From Lachnospiraceae bacterium (lineage in GTDB: Bacteria; Bacillota; Clostridia; Lachnospirales; Lachnospiraceae): a stretch of DNA of 64,000 nt. A program made the position numbers and the translations under genes. Below, in pieces: positions 42,890 to 52,181 of the stretch (the stretch's first letter is position 1; each line of letters starts with the position of its first letter). Where the stretch lies: NCBI GenBank assembly GCA_910575835.1, contig CAJTGB010000012.1:1-64000 (forward strand), given 5' to 3'. The notes below the pieces were generated by a model. It made no database searches and was not told where the DNA came from. It saw nothing but the letters and a program-made list of their open reading frames with translations.

Positions 42890-43021
42890 TTATTCCCGCG
42901 AGCAACGAGCCAAGCGGGCATGCTTGCATGCACATTTGGCGACTGCCGCGAGGGTCAAATCCCCCGCTGCTCTGTAGCGCTACAAATTTGATGCCCCGTT
43001 GCTTGCAGCGGGGTATTTGAC
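42890..43021. other. Structured intergenic region with alternative hairpins
   Basis: Arms GTCAAATCCCCCGCTGC (42954-42970) and GCAGCGGGGTATTTGAC (43005-43021) can pair at 16 of 17 positions. The right arm alternatively forms a local 12-bp hairpin with ATGCCCCGTTGC (42991-43002). Upstream, GCATGC-TT-GCATGC and repeated CCGCGAG add further hairpins. No gene is present. It could be a repeat element of Lachnospiraceae, a decayed element or a structured RNA following the Pel operon. Confidence 0.5.
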
Positions 43022-43082
43022 TGCCCAGACGAAAAACACTTCCAATTAACTGCGGATGTATCAGGATCACAAGATTCAATCA

Positions 43083-44555
43083 CTAATGAATCTGAACGGT
43101 ACCTATACAGTAGCCGTATTCTTCCTCGTCCTGCTCATTCGCCAACATGATATGCTTTCCGGTATCTGAATCCTCTATAGAGAAGTAAACTGTATAATCA
43201 GCTTTTGAAAGTTCACTCACAGGAATCTCCGCATAAGCGGACTGCTGACAGTCGGCCTCCTCCCCGCCTGCCAGACTTTTCATATCGCATGACATCTCCT
43301 TTTTCAATATACTTTCCTTATCTTTATCATACAAGACCAGATTGATTTTCGGTGTCTTATATAAAGGCGCAAAACCAACATTCTTTAAAGAAACTTCCGC
43401 CGATATACTTCTCCGTCTCTGACTATACTCCAGATTCACATCCGCAATAAACAACCGGTATCCCAAATGCCGGTCAATATAAGTATAGCCGTCCATACCG
43501 AAAAAACAGCCTGCTTCTGATACCGTCGCCTTCTTCCATTTCTTTAATACTGCCTGGTCGTAATCCATATTCAGATAAGTAATATGTCTTTGTGCCAAGC
43601 CTTCCATCGCATTTTCAAAATCATTGTAAAAATTGTCATTGATTACCTCGCCTCCGTTTGGCACAGAAAGACACAGCTCTCTCTGGAAATCCAACTCCTC
43701 TTCCCTGTTCCAACGTCCCAGCGAGTCCGCCGCGCTGCTATCCTCTATCTTATAAGTGCCATAGTCGCTACTGTTCCCAAGCAGCCCATCATTAAAAAGG
43801 CTGAGCCTTGCCGCCAACGAATCATCCGATGAGATCCCCTCTGAGGGATTGTTCGACCGTATGATGCTGCGCCACTGCGCCGGTGTACGGACTGCCAGAT
43901 ATATCGATTCATCCGTTACCGCCGCCAACTGCTCCGCCAACCGTCTCATATCCTCTGCTGTTCCGTACCGAGTACTGTTCATCTCTCCCCAACTTCCTAT
44001 AAAAAGTCCCTGTTGGACAAAGATCTGCCCGCTGTGCTTACTCAAAACAAGCTCTAACTGCTGCATATGCCAGAGAATGATATCTAAGCTCTCCGGCTCA
44101 TTCTCCCCACCCTTCCCCTCATCATCGTATACAAAACGTAGAATCATACGTTTATCCAAGGACTCCAACTCATCAAATAATTTTTCAATATTCCTAAGCC
44201 CCGTCTCACTGATCCGACCTTCCCGGTAATTCTGTAAACTAATCTTAACCAGCATAAGCTCGGTATCCGTGTCATTCTGATACATAGTCTTAATTATCTG
44301 TTCATAATCTGTCGGCTCCTCCTCAATCAGGAACGTATACAGATGATAAAAACCCCGGTCCGGGTTCCTCAACTCACGCGCGGACTCTATAAATGAGAAG
44401 CTCTCTGTTTCGACACTTAAAAATATATTTTTTATAAAAAATCCTAACACGGAAAATAGTAATACAGTCAAAGCGGTAAAAACAAATATCCCTTTTCTTT
44501 TTGCTCTTCCTGGCCGCTGCAGCTTATGTCCCTCTGCACGATCATTATACCTCAT
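43083..44555 (-). CDS. Membrane-anchored DUF4874/DUF4832 protein, paralogue 1
   Basis: This 490-residue protein has a basic N-terminus and one transmembrane anchor (GIFVFTALTVLLFSVLGFFI), then an extracellular DUF4874 barrel: ELRNPDRGFYHLYTFLIEEEP, LMLVKISLQNYREG, MILRFVYDDEGKG, IFVQQGLFIGSWGEMNSTRYG. DUF4832 follows (ELDFQRELCLSVPNGGEV to DYTVYFSIEDSDTG). The DUF4874 strand order suggests a glycoside-hydrolase-like TIM barrel with a GSWGEM acidic loop. It is the last gene of the Pel operon. Role unknown; acting on the polymer outside the cell is an inference. Confidence 0.82.
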   Translation of the reverse strand: MRYNDRAEGHKLQRPGRAKRKGIFVFTALTVLLFSVLGFFIKNIFLSVETESFSFIESARELRNPDRGFYHLYTFLIEEEPTDYEQIIKTMYQNDTDTELMLVKISLQNYREGRISETGLRNIEKLFDELESLDKRMILRFVYDDEGKGGENEPESLDIILWHMQQLELVLSKHSGQIFVQQGLFIGSWGEMNSTRYGTAEDMRRLAEQLAAVTDESIYLAVRTPAQWRSIIRSNNPSEGISSDDSLAARLSLFNDGLLGNSSDYGTYKIEDSSAADSLGRWNREEELDFQRELCLSVPNGGEVINDNFYNDFENAMEGLAQRHITYLNMDYDQAVLKKWKKATVSEAGCFFGMDGYTYIDRHLGYRLFIADVNLEYSQRRRSISAEVSLKNVGFAPLYKTPKINLVLYDKDKESILKKEMSCDMKSLAGGEEADCQQSAYAEIPVSELSKADYTVYFSIEDSDTGKHIMLANEQDEEEYGYCIGTVQIH

Positions 44556-44593
44556 ATTCTTTTCCTACCATCTGCGAAAATATTTTCTGCCGG

Positions 44594-46927
44594 TCAATTC
44601 TCCCATTGAACTCCATCCGTCCTATCCCAGTCATCTATTGCCAAATCGTATAACGCATAAGGATTCTGCCTGAAAAAAAAGCAGACAAAATCTTCGTCCT
44701 CATAATAGACGTTTACCTCAAAAGGGTGAATCTTTGAAAAATTTTTGCACCAAAGGTACGCTTTCGACTCCAAAATCGTACGGCTCTCAAGAATCGAGTA
44801 AGATTTCGATGGCCGCTCATATAATTCCACCTCTTTTTGCGCTGCCTCCTCCGAGATCTCCGACGCATTGATTTTAGGACACTGGCTTGCAAAATCCGCA
44901 TAAAAATCCACATATTTCTCACTTGCCAACCACGCCGGACCGGAAAAATAATGGCTCTGCCCATATTCAATCGGTCTTTTTTCAACATACAGGAATATAT
45001 ACTCTGTTGGCAGCTTGTAATCTCTCTTATCCATCTCCTGGATAAAAGTCAGAAGTTCTTCGTGACGTCCACTGTTAACTACATGGTAGAGTTCCTCCGT
45101 AGTGGAGACTATAGTATAGCTGTATTTAGGAAATTTGTTCATAATCGAATCCGTTACATTGATTGCTGCATTGTAGCGTGACAGCTCACAGTACAGGTAT
45201 CCATGATACTTCCCCGTCGCAATGATAAAACCTAAGGTCCCTGCCGCAGTAATCACTGACATCCCCTGGAGAATGACATCCGGGCAAATCCGGCTCACCA
45301 ATGTAAATAACATATCTGCCGGTATCGCAACGACAGCAATCAACAGCACATGTTCTGTTGTACAGATCCGCGAATCAGCGATCAGCTGAGGCAGTCCGAG
45401 CCAAGGGGATACATACACGACCATTAGTAGAACAGATGTCATGATAATCGGCATATACCCACTGAAATAGCTTTTCCCCGGCCATTTCTTTTTAACAAGC
45501 CGGCAGGCGACTCTTATGGCATGGTATATCAACCATAAAACAGCGGCAAGCCCGGTAAGCCTTATGAGTACATCTGCCCGTTTTTCCTTATACAACGTAA
45601 CATAGCCGCGCCAATACAAAACAGACAGGGTATCCTTCAATCTTTCGCCCAATGCTTTATCACCGTCCTGAATATCAACTTTATCGATTATGTCTTTGTT
45701 TTTCACCCCTTCTTCCCCGGCTTCATCGCCGCTGACGATCCCTAAAGCCCAATCAATCGATCCTTGGAACGGGATCCCGGAAGCGAGCGCTGCTCCCATA
45801 GGCGCTGCTGCAATAAATATACCGCATAAAATAGCCGCCGCCACCGGGACAACCCTCTCCCTTTTTAATATCCTGCCTATAAAGAATATCCCTAAGGGAA
45901 CACACATAAAAAAAGCCATGATCGTATTGTAAAAATGAATTGTAATAGACGCTGCCAACGCCATCATAAACAAAAATAAATCTTCATTCCAGACAAATTT
46001 TTCAAATTTCTTCAGAAACGCACGTTTGCGGGAATTTTTCAGATACCGCAGTAAAAACAACGCGCATAAATACTGTGTATATAAGCCAAATTCCTGCGGA
46101 ATCGTCCACTGGAGTCTTGACATTCCAAACACCTCTTGGATACACATCAGGTCCAGAACCAAAAATATGATTAACACAAAAAACGGCGTATATCTCCATT
46201 CAAAAACTTCTCTAAAAAAACAATAGACAGAAATAAGAAAAACCACTATATAGATCCCTGCCAAAAATAACATGCAGTTATATACCTTCAGACCGAACAG
46301 TACATGCAAGCAGTAAATAAAGCAATGCATAGCTTCCGGATACACGCCCTTACCAAAAATGTTTCCATTGATCAGTTCGTTGATCCATTCATGATGCACA
46401 TACATATCTCCAAATCCATAATTATAATCCTGAAATACCCCATAAGAAAAATAAATAATTCCATATACAAGTATTACAAAAAGTAAAGCATATTCCATCA
46501 AATGCGAACACAGGATATTCCAGACTCTTACGATCACGCCCTTTAACCAGATTCCTATCGTTTTGAACCTCTGGTATAAAAACAGTTTTATACCAGAAGT
46601 TCCCATTATCACCCGACGCCCGGAAGAAATCACTTCCCCGAACATCCCTTTCCGATAATGAAAATCAAGCTTTGCCGCGATATTTAAAAAGAAAATGCCG
46701 TAAAATATGCCACAAACAACCCAGCTGTTCAGGATATGCAAAAGCCCTAGCCCCAGAACAACGGAATTAGCGATGATTACCTGTACAAGAACACAAAAAC
46801 CAAATCGGTATATCTTATCCTTATGCCTCAAATGCCTGCTGAACACCACAGACGGCCAGACAAACACAAAAAACATATAACAACAAAAGACTTTACTGTA
46901 TTCACCGATCCAATATAGCGTCTCCAT
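44594..46927 (-). CDS. Large polytopic membrane protein of the Pel operon
   Basis: This 777-residue protein has about 14 transmembrane helices (residues 15-590) and an extracellular C-terminal domain of about 190 residues (IVSTTEELYHVVNSGRHEELLTFI, DKRDYKLPTEYIFLYVEKRP, FECFFFRQNPYALYDLAI-like end). Layout resembles GT-C glycosyltransferases or polymer ligases, and a Tyr-His-rich loop (DYNYGFGDMYVHHEWINELI) near 220 could be an active loop. I recognise no named family. The ATG follows GAGGTGCAGAT. It is flanked by the two DUF4874 paralogues, implying joint action. Confidence 0.7.
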   Translation of the reverse strand: METLYWIGEYSKVFCCYMFFVFVWPSVVFSRHLRHKDKIYRFGFCVLVQVIIANSVVLGLGLLHILNSWVVCGIFYGIFFLNIAAKLDFHYRKGMFGEVISSGRRVIMGTSGIKLFLYQRFKTIGIWLKGVIVRVWNILCSHLMEYALLFVILVYGIIYFSYGVFQDYNYGFGDMYVHHEWINELINGNIFGKGVYPEAMHCFIYCLHVLFGLKVYNCMLFLAGIYIVVFLISVYCFFREVFEWRYTPFFVLIIFLVLDLMCIQEVFGMSRLQWTIPQEFGLYTQYLCALFLLRYLKNSRKRAFLKKFEKFVWNEDLFLFMMALAASITIHFYNTIMAFFMCVPLGIFFIGRILKRERVVPVAAAILCGIFIAAAPMGAALASGIPFQGSIDWALGIVSGDEAGEEGVKNKDIIDKVDIQDGDKALGERLKDTLSVLYWRGYVTLYKEKRADVLIRLTGLAAVLWLIYHAIRVACRLVKKKWPGKSYFSGYMPIIMTSVLLMVVYVSPWLGLPQLIADSRICTTEHVLLIAVVAIPADMLFTLVSRICPDVILQGMSVITAAGTLGFIIATGKYHGYLYCELSRYNAAINVTDSIMNKFPKYSYTIVSTTEELYHVVNSGRHEELLTFIQEMDKRDYKLPTEYIFLYVEKRPIEYGQSHYFSGPAWLASEKYVDFYADFASQCPKINASEISEEAAQKEVELYERPSKSYSILESRTILESKAYLWCKNFSKIHPFEVNVYYEDEDFVCFFFRQNPYALYDLAIDDWDRTDGVQWEN

Positions 46928-46955
46928 ATCTGCACCTCTTCTATTCCCGTTTATT

Positions 46956-48287
46956 TTAGCATCCTGTATCCAAATATCCCAGTACTGTTCTTCCGTCCTC
47001 ACCGGCTTGATTAGCAAAACGAATCCTTCTTCCATCCTTCTTTCTTCTGGCTTCAAGAACTATCTGCCCTCTGCCGGCCGCCGCCATGCAGGAAAGACGT
47101 CTTGTCTCTCCGCTTTTCCATCCCTTCATCCTATCTTCAAGGATTACTGAATGCTGCTCCCCGTATCTATCCGCATATTCCAGATAAATCTCCGCTTCCT
47201 GGTAAAAGCCCCCAAATCCGGTATTTTCTATTTCTACCTCAACCCGGTACTCACCTCCTCCACGTCTTGTACGGGAAATACATGCATTCCGGATAAGAAA
47301 TCGATATCCCAGATGAGCGCCCACATAATCATATATGCTTCTCCCAGCCCATACACCCTGCCCCGGATACTTCCATTCCTTCCAGATATCCAGCAGCCTT
47401 GCATCATGCGCTCTGTTCAAGTATGTGACCTGCATCTTCCGCAATTCTTCAGCCACACTCCCCGGCATAAGATTTCTGATATATCCGCCGCCATATACGA
47501 CTTCCCCGCCGTTCGGAACCTGCTGGCAAAGCTCCTTTTCAAATTCAAGTTCCCGTTCCCGGTGCCACGGCTCACCCCAAGGCTGGTCTTCTCTCCCTTC
47601 CTCATCAAAGGTTCCCAGATGGCTGGCCGACCCAAATATCCCGTCGTCAAAGAGCCCCATACGATCCGAGCACTCCAACGCCCCCACCTTCTGCCCTTCG
47701 TGTAATCTCCTCCAATATACAGGACGCCTTACAGCAAGAAATGTCTGAGGCGCTTTTTTCTTTCGCAAAATTTCTGCGAGTTGAAACATCCTTTCGTCAT
47801 TTAAAAAGCGGGAACCATGCATCTCCCCCCAGTTTCCAAGCAGCATTCCCTGGAATATAAAAACTGAAGCCCCACATTCCTTTATGACATCCCCCAACTG
47901 CCCCAGATGCGCCTGCACCTGCGCAAAGGTCCCGGGTTCACGCACGAACGCCTTTCCCTCGTGATCATACACGATTCTCACAATACAATCATACTGGTTT
48001 TCTTCAAAAAAATGCAGGATTCTGCGAATCCGCTCCAATACTGCCCCATCCAGATCCCTTTTCCGGAAGCCGCCGATATCGATCATTACGAGCGCCAATG
48101 TATCCCGCGAATCCAGACACCACTTCTGTTCTTCAAAATCCGGTTCCTCCTCTGCTGCAAAAGTATAGATCTGATACCACCCTCTGGCCGGATTTTTTAA
48201 TTCCTCTGTCACTTCTGACAGCTCATTCTGTACAAAACGCCATGCCTTCTCTTTTTCCCTTAACCTGCTAAACAGATTTGTCATCAT
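46956..48287 (-). CDS. DUF4874/DUF4832 protein, paralogue 2 (no anchor)
   Basis: This 443-residue paralogue of the gene at 43.1 kb has the same motifs (ELKNPARGWYQIYTFAAEEEP, LALVMIDIGGFRKRDL, CIVRIVYDHEGKAF, VFIFQGMLLGNWGEMHGSRFL, ELCQQVPNGGEVVYG). It has no clear signal peptide or membrane anchor, so it may be cytosolic. That is unexpected for a hydrolase-like partner. The ATG overlaps the stop of the upstream GT2 gene in TAATG, giving translational coupling. Confidence 0.8.
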   Translation of the reverse strand: MMTNLFSRLREKEKAWRFVQNELSEVTEELKNPARGWYQIYTFAAEEEPDFEEQKWCLDSRDTLALVMIDIGGFRKRDLDGAVLERIRRILHFFEENQYDCIVRIVYDHEGKAFVREPGTFAQVQAHLGQLGDVIKECGASVFIFQGMLLGNWGEMHGSRFLNDERMFQLAEILRKKKAPQTFLAVRRPVYWRRLHEGQKVGALECSDRMGLFDDGIFGSASHLGTFDEEGREDQPWGEPWHRERELEFEKELCQQVPNGGEVVYGGGYIRNLMPGSVAEELRKMQVTYLNRAHDARLLDIWKEWKYPGQGVWAGRSIYDYVGAHLGYRFLIRNACISRTRRGGGEYRVEVEIENTGFGGFYQEAEIYLEYADRYGEQHSVILEDRMKGWKSGETRRLSCMAAAGRGQIVLEARRKKDGRRIRFANQAGEDGRTVLGYLDTGC

Positions 48288-49078
48288 TAGGTCTTCACCT
48301 TCCCGCAACTATCTTTATATGTTTTCGGAATCATATCCATCCTCAATATCTTTATTCGGAAGATTACCGTCAGCATGCTGAATAACATCCGGAGCATATA
48401 CCATCCCGGTTTTAAACCACTGTGCATACTCTGCCCGCTCTCTCTTGCATGCATCACCGCCGGCACCTCCTTCACCCGGTATCCCAGCAGGAGCATCTGC
48501 ATCAGCATATTCGCATCCGGATACTTATCGTCAAAATGGTTGTACTTCGAATAGTAAAAAAAAGCTTCCCTGCCAAGACCCTGCAGGCCCGTTGTAGGAT
48601 CTGCGACAGACCTTCCTGTCACCTGCCTAATCAAAAACCGGAACGTGGCACACGCCGATTTTTTTAAAAAAGAAACTGGGAAATCCGAGCTTTCCTTCAT
48701 AAATCTGGAACCTAATACAATATCCGCCTTTTCAGCGTCAGCGCCTTTTCCCTGCAATTCCTTATAGATTACCGGAATGTTGCTGACATCGTGCTGACCG
48801 TCCGCATCCATCTGAATCACATATTCGTAGTTCCTGCGTGCCGCGTACTTATAGCCTGACTGCAGGGCACTCCCGTATCCCAAATTATAGATATGCGTGA
48901 CCAGATCATATTGCTTTTCTGTTACAATACTGCCGGTACGGTCTGTGGAAGCATCGTCGATGACTAAAATATCCGCAATTGCCGGAATCTTCAGTTTCTC
49001 CAACTGTTCAAACACTCTGATAATATTTTTTTCTTCATTGTAAGCCGGTATAATGATCAACAACTCTTTTTGAATCAC
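48287..49078 (-). CDS. DPM1-type family 2 glycosyltransferase
   Basis: This 263-residue GT2 is like dolichyl/polyprenyl-phosphate sugar synthases: LLIIIPAYNEEKNIIRVFEQL, ILVIDDASTDRTGSI, YGSALQSGYKYAARRNYEYVIQMDADGQHD (DxD), VLGSRFM. A C-terminal hydrophobic stretch could bind the membrane. It likely makes a lipid-phosphate sugar used by the neighbouring polytopic protein; donor sugar unknown. It begins at GTG; GGGGAAG lies upstream. Confidence 0.9.
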   Translation of the reverse strand: MIQKELLIIIPAYNEEKNIIRVFEQLEKLKIPAIADILVIDDASTDRTGSIVTEKQYDLVTHIYNLGYGSALQSGYKYAARRNYEYVIQMDADGQHDVSNIPVIYKELQGKGADAEKADIVLGSRFMKESSDFPVSFLKKSACATFRFLIRQVTGRSVADPTTGLQGLGREAFFYYSKYNHFDDKYPDANMLMQMLLLGYRVKEVPAVMHARESGQSMHSGLKPGWYMLRMLFSMLTVIFRIKILRMDMIPKTYKDSCGKVKT

Positions 49079-49117
49079 CGTTCTTCCCCACCTTATTACA
49101 TTTATCCGATAACATCT

Positions 49118-50323
49118 CTATTCCAACAATCTTTGAAGCAACTGAAACTGCTCTTCATATGATATTTCCTTTTTCTTAGCCGTCTTGCCAAGCATTTTTC
49201 TCTTTTCTCCGTCCAGATACAATCCTTCAATCTCCTCCGCAACCGCCTGCGGAGTCAGTTCACACAAAACTCCGTTCATCCCGTCTTCAATCTGCTCCCT
49301 GTTCCCGTTGCAGTCTGAGGCGACTACTGCGCAGCCCAACGTCTGAGCTTCCTGTATGGCAATACTCTTTCCTTCATATCTTGTAGCGTGGACATACAGA
49401 TCCGCCTGCGCATAATAAGGATATGGATTCTCCACCTGCCCCAGCAAAAAAAAATCCTCTTCCAACTGCAGCCTTTGGATTTTTTTCTGCAGAGCCTTTT
49501 TCTGCTCTCCTTCACCTAGCACATACCATCTGATCTTATATTTCTTTTCCTTTAGAAGCTTCATCGCGTCTATCGCTATATCATAACCCTTCTGCATGGT
49601 AAGCCGTCCGACAGAAAGCACGCGGAATCCTTCATACCCGTCTGAAAATCCGCCCTTTTCCCGGGATTTCAAGCAGATACGCTCCTGATCAACGACATTG
49701 CGGAATACATCCAACTTCGCCGCATATTCCGGATACACATTTAAAAAATGTTGTTTTGTCTCCTCAGAAACCACAAAGATATTCTCAAATTTCCAGAAGC
49801 AATCTCGGTCCATTCCTCTCGTATATCCCGCGTTCTCATAATCAATGTGTATCAGAACCGCTTTTCTGCGGGCAGTTACATGATCGGCCACATAATAGGC
49901 GGAACCGCCTTCTATCCACGCTACTGCCAGATCAAAACTGATATCAAACCGATGCGCCCCGTCTGACAACACCCTCCAGAACAGCTTATCTGCCTGAATC
50001 CTCCTGTCCTTCACCATGACCGCCAAGTTTTCCATAACATAACGAAACTTATGTACAAACCTCCCATTCCGCACAAAGGATAGGCACACCTTCTTTGCCA
50101 ACGTCCTCCTTCCCCTGCCTGTCAGGACGGAATCGCCGCTGAACTCAGAATTCAACAACCGAACATAATCCGGAAGCTCGCCAATCAATTCTCCCTGCCC
50201 TGTGAGCACATAGAGATATATTTCATATTCCCGGCCGTCAAGCTTCTTCAAAAACTCTAGCAAAGCAGTCTCTGCCCCGGCCCGGCTCAGTGTATTAATT
50301 ACGAACAGAAGCTTTTTCTTCAT
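49118..50323 (-). CDS. Family 4 glycosyltransferase
   Basis: This 401-residue GT-B enzyme starts KKLLFVINTLSRAGAETALLEFLKKL. Its donor-side motifs are VLSVGRLTMQKGYDIAIDAMKLL, WYVLGEGEQKKAL and VHATRYEGKSIAIQEAQTLGCAVVASDCNGNREQIED (the E-x7-E region). These are family GT4 features. The start lies inside the end of the small membrane-protein gene upstream (29-base overlap). It adds a second cytosolic GT4 to the operon besides PelF. Confidence 0.92.
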   Translation of the reverse strand: MKKKLLFVINTLSRAGAETALLEFLKKLDGREYEIYLYVLTGQGELIGELPDYVRLLNSEFSGDSVLTGRGRRTLAKKVCLSFVRNGRFVHKFRYVMENLAVMVKDRRIQADKLFWRVLSDGAHRFDISFDLAVAWIEGGSAYYVADHVTARRKAVLIHIDYENAGYTRGMDRDCFWKFENIFVVSEETKQHFLNVYPEYAAKLDVFRNVVDQERICLKSREKGGFSDGYEGFRVLSVGRLTMQKGYDIAIDAMKLLKEKKYKIRWYVLGEGEQKKALQKKIQRLQLEEDFFLLGQVENPYPYYAQADLYVHATRYEGKSIAIQEAQTLGCAVVASDCNGNREQIEDGMNGVLCELTPQAVAEEIEGLYLDGEKRKMLGKTAKKKEISYEEQFQLLQRLLE

Positions 50324-50702
50324 ACTCTCTCACCTGTTCTTCCAACGCTTCCAGCCGCTTTGTCATCTCTGCGTCCTCCTGCATCAGTAAGGACACTTGC
50401 ATAGCAAGTTCTCGGTTTTTCATTGCCAAATGGGACACCAAGATGCTGAACTGAAAACCGCCCCATAAACAGACGGCTCCCAAAAAAAACATTACCACTC
50501 CGGTTCCTGTTGAAAGGTGGTATGTCCAGGAGGACAATACCGGCAAAGCGCCTGTCACAATCAATATAACACTGAGTATCTCCCATACTACGGCAAGATT
50601 TACCGTTAATTTCCGGACAGAATGATACCAAAAACTGGAAAACATAATAAAAATACCGGTCATAATCATTCCATATTTTATAATGTCGGCTGTTCCTATC
50701 AT
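50295..50702 (-). CDS. Small DUF2304-like membrane protein
   Basis: This 135-residue protein has three transmembrane helices (about 8-24, 34-56, 66-90) and a cytosolic coiled coil (LAMKNRELAMQVSLLMQEDAEMTKRLEALEEQVREYEEKA). This resembles DUF2304 proteins found beside glycosyltransferases, though family membership is not certain. It starts four bases after the pelG stop. It may tether glycosyltransferases to the membrane complex. Confidence 0.7.
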   Translation of the reverse strand: MIGTADIIKYGMIMTGIFIMFSSFWYHSVRKLTVNLAVVWEILSVILIVTGALPVLSSWTYHLSTGTGVVMFFLGAVCLWGGFQFSILVSHLAMKNRELAMQVSLLMQEDAEMTKRLEALEEQVREYEEKASVRN

Positions 50703-50705
50703 TAG

Positions 50706-52178
50706 TCAGCTATTCTCCTTTGCAATCTTTTCGGTATGACTCCGCCTGTCGTACACCTTTCCGGACGGCTGCTCTCCCTTTCCGCGTTTCAGCAAATTAC
50801 CGTTGCAGAATGTATGCCTGTCAATATTTTTCTCAATCCAACGCAGCCGCATATAAGTAACTGTCCAACCGACAAAAGACCCCAACACCACTCCAAGCCC
50901 GTACCAGATCTCATCCAACCTTGTAGCATAGACACTGCCGGCAAAGGTTACGGCAAAAAAGCTCAGCGTCGCCCACACCATCCCTGCCATATCATTAAAA
51001 TAATATAAAAACAAAATTGCAGAATACATCATAAACAAGATAAAATATCCCGCCGCAAGACAAGGATAAATACTCATGACCATCCCCGAAAATCCAAATA
51101 TTGGAAGCACGATAAGACATAAGAGGTACACCACTACCGTTATAATAAACTGTATTCGGGCCAGACTCATAAGAGAACTTCCCATCTGTCGGAACATCTG
51201 CCTTTTATCATTCTCTATATCCGCTTTTTTCGCCCCGATGACAGACTCCGAATAGGCTTTATATTTCTCATGAAAATGCATCTCGATATGGGCTACAAAT
51301 ATAATGGTGGCAGATATATTAGTAAACATTGCAAGACAGCTCGCCATATCATAGGGCTGATTGCACACAAAGGTATTAACCACTACCATCTTCATATCAG
51401 TATTCCAGAAAACAAAATTATGTATATACATTCCGGCAATATACAGAAAATTAGTCACCACCAACTGCCAGTACTTTACAAAATATCCCAGCACCTTCTT
51501 ATATTGATTACTGTTACGCCTGAAATACCGCTTTACAAAAGAAAATTCCAGTACCGCAATCAAAAAAATACCTGTCATCAATGCAAACAGCATACTCTCC
51601 GTAATGCTCCACCGGCAAAGATATCGCAAGATCATAGAAAGGATAAATGCTTCTACCATCCCGAGCATGAAAAACAATGATATTTTCTCATAATCCTTAC
51701 AGATGGACATATAAATCATGGAATAATACGCCAACGTAAGGGAAATATATCCACAGAACCCGGTAAACACATAAAAGATATCCACACCGCCCACAAAATG
51801 CTCCCACAAACAAAAAGGGATGCCTAATAAGCAACTTACCGTCAGATTCATGACCAATCCTACATAATAACACGGCAAAATATCCTGATATCGCTCCTCA
51901 TAGATAACATCTGACATATACTTAGACAATACTGAGTTGAACGGCGAAGTAGTTATCAGGGAAAAAATAAACATGTACAGCACCGTACAGGAAAATAATT
52001 CCCGATTGATGTAATCTACCTTATTAAACCCCAACTTCCAACCCATCAACAAGATGTTCAGTATAACCACACACATGGGAGCTACAGTAACAACAGTACT
52101 ATAGGTAAATCCCACAAGGTTTGCTACAATACTATTCTTTTGAAATATATGATTAAGCTTTACTCCTATCCCCGCCAT
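50706..52178 (-). CDS. pelG: PelG, polytopic Pel polysaccharide membrane transporter
   Basis: This 490-residue protein has about 12 transmembrane helices and belongs to the PelG/MOP flippase-like group. It starts MAGIGVKLNHIFQKNSIVANLVGFTYSTVVTVAPM, and IITTSPFNSVLSKYMSDVIYEERYQDILPCYYVG-like sequence around residues 75-105 is typical of PelG. The known Pel complex pairs PelG with PelD, PelE and PelF to move the polymer through the membrane. The start follows AGAGGAATAAGTT within the end of pelF, so the two are tightly coupled. Confidence 0.92.
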   Translation of the reverse strand: MAGIGVKLNHIFQKNSIVANLVGFTYSTVVTVAPMCVVILNILLMGWKLGFNKVDYINRELFSCTVLYMFIFSLITTSPFNSVLSKYMSDVIYEERYQDILPCYYVGLVMNLTVSCLLGIPFCLWEHFVGGVDIFYVFTGFCGYISLTLAYYSMIYMSICKDYEKISLFFMLGMVEAFILSMILRYLCRWSITESMLFALMTGIFLIAVLEFSFVKRYFRRNSNQYKKVLGYFVKYWQLVVTNFLYIAGMYIHNFVFWNTDMKMVVVNTFVCNQPYDMASCLAMFTNISATIIFVAHIEMHFHEKYKAYSESVIGAKKADIENDKRQMFRQMGSSLMSLARIQFIITVVVYLLCLIVLPIFGFSGMVMSIYPCLAAGYFILFMMYSAILFLYYFNDMAGMVWATLSFFAVTFAGSVYATRLDEIWYGLGVVLGSFVGWTVTYMRLRWIEKNIDRHTFCNGNLLKRGKGEQPSGKVYDRRSHTEKIAKENS

Positions 52179-52181
52179 AAC

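Noticed and set aside
42753-43079. 108-codon minus-strand frame after the Pel operon
   Set aside because: Covers the hairpin-rich region, has no ribosome site and no protein-like composition.
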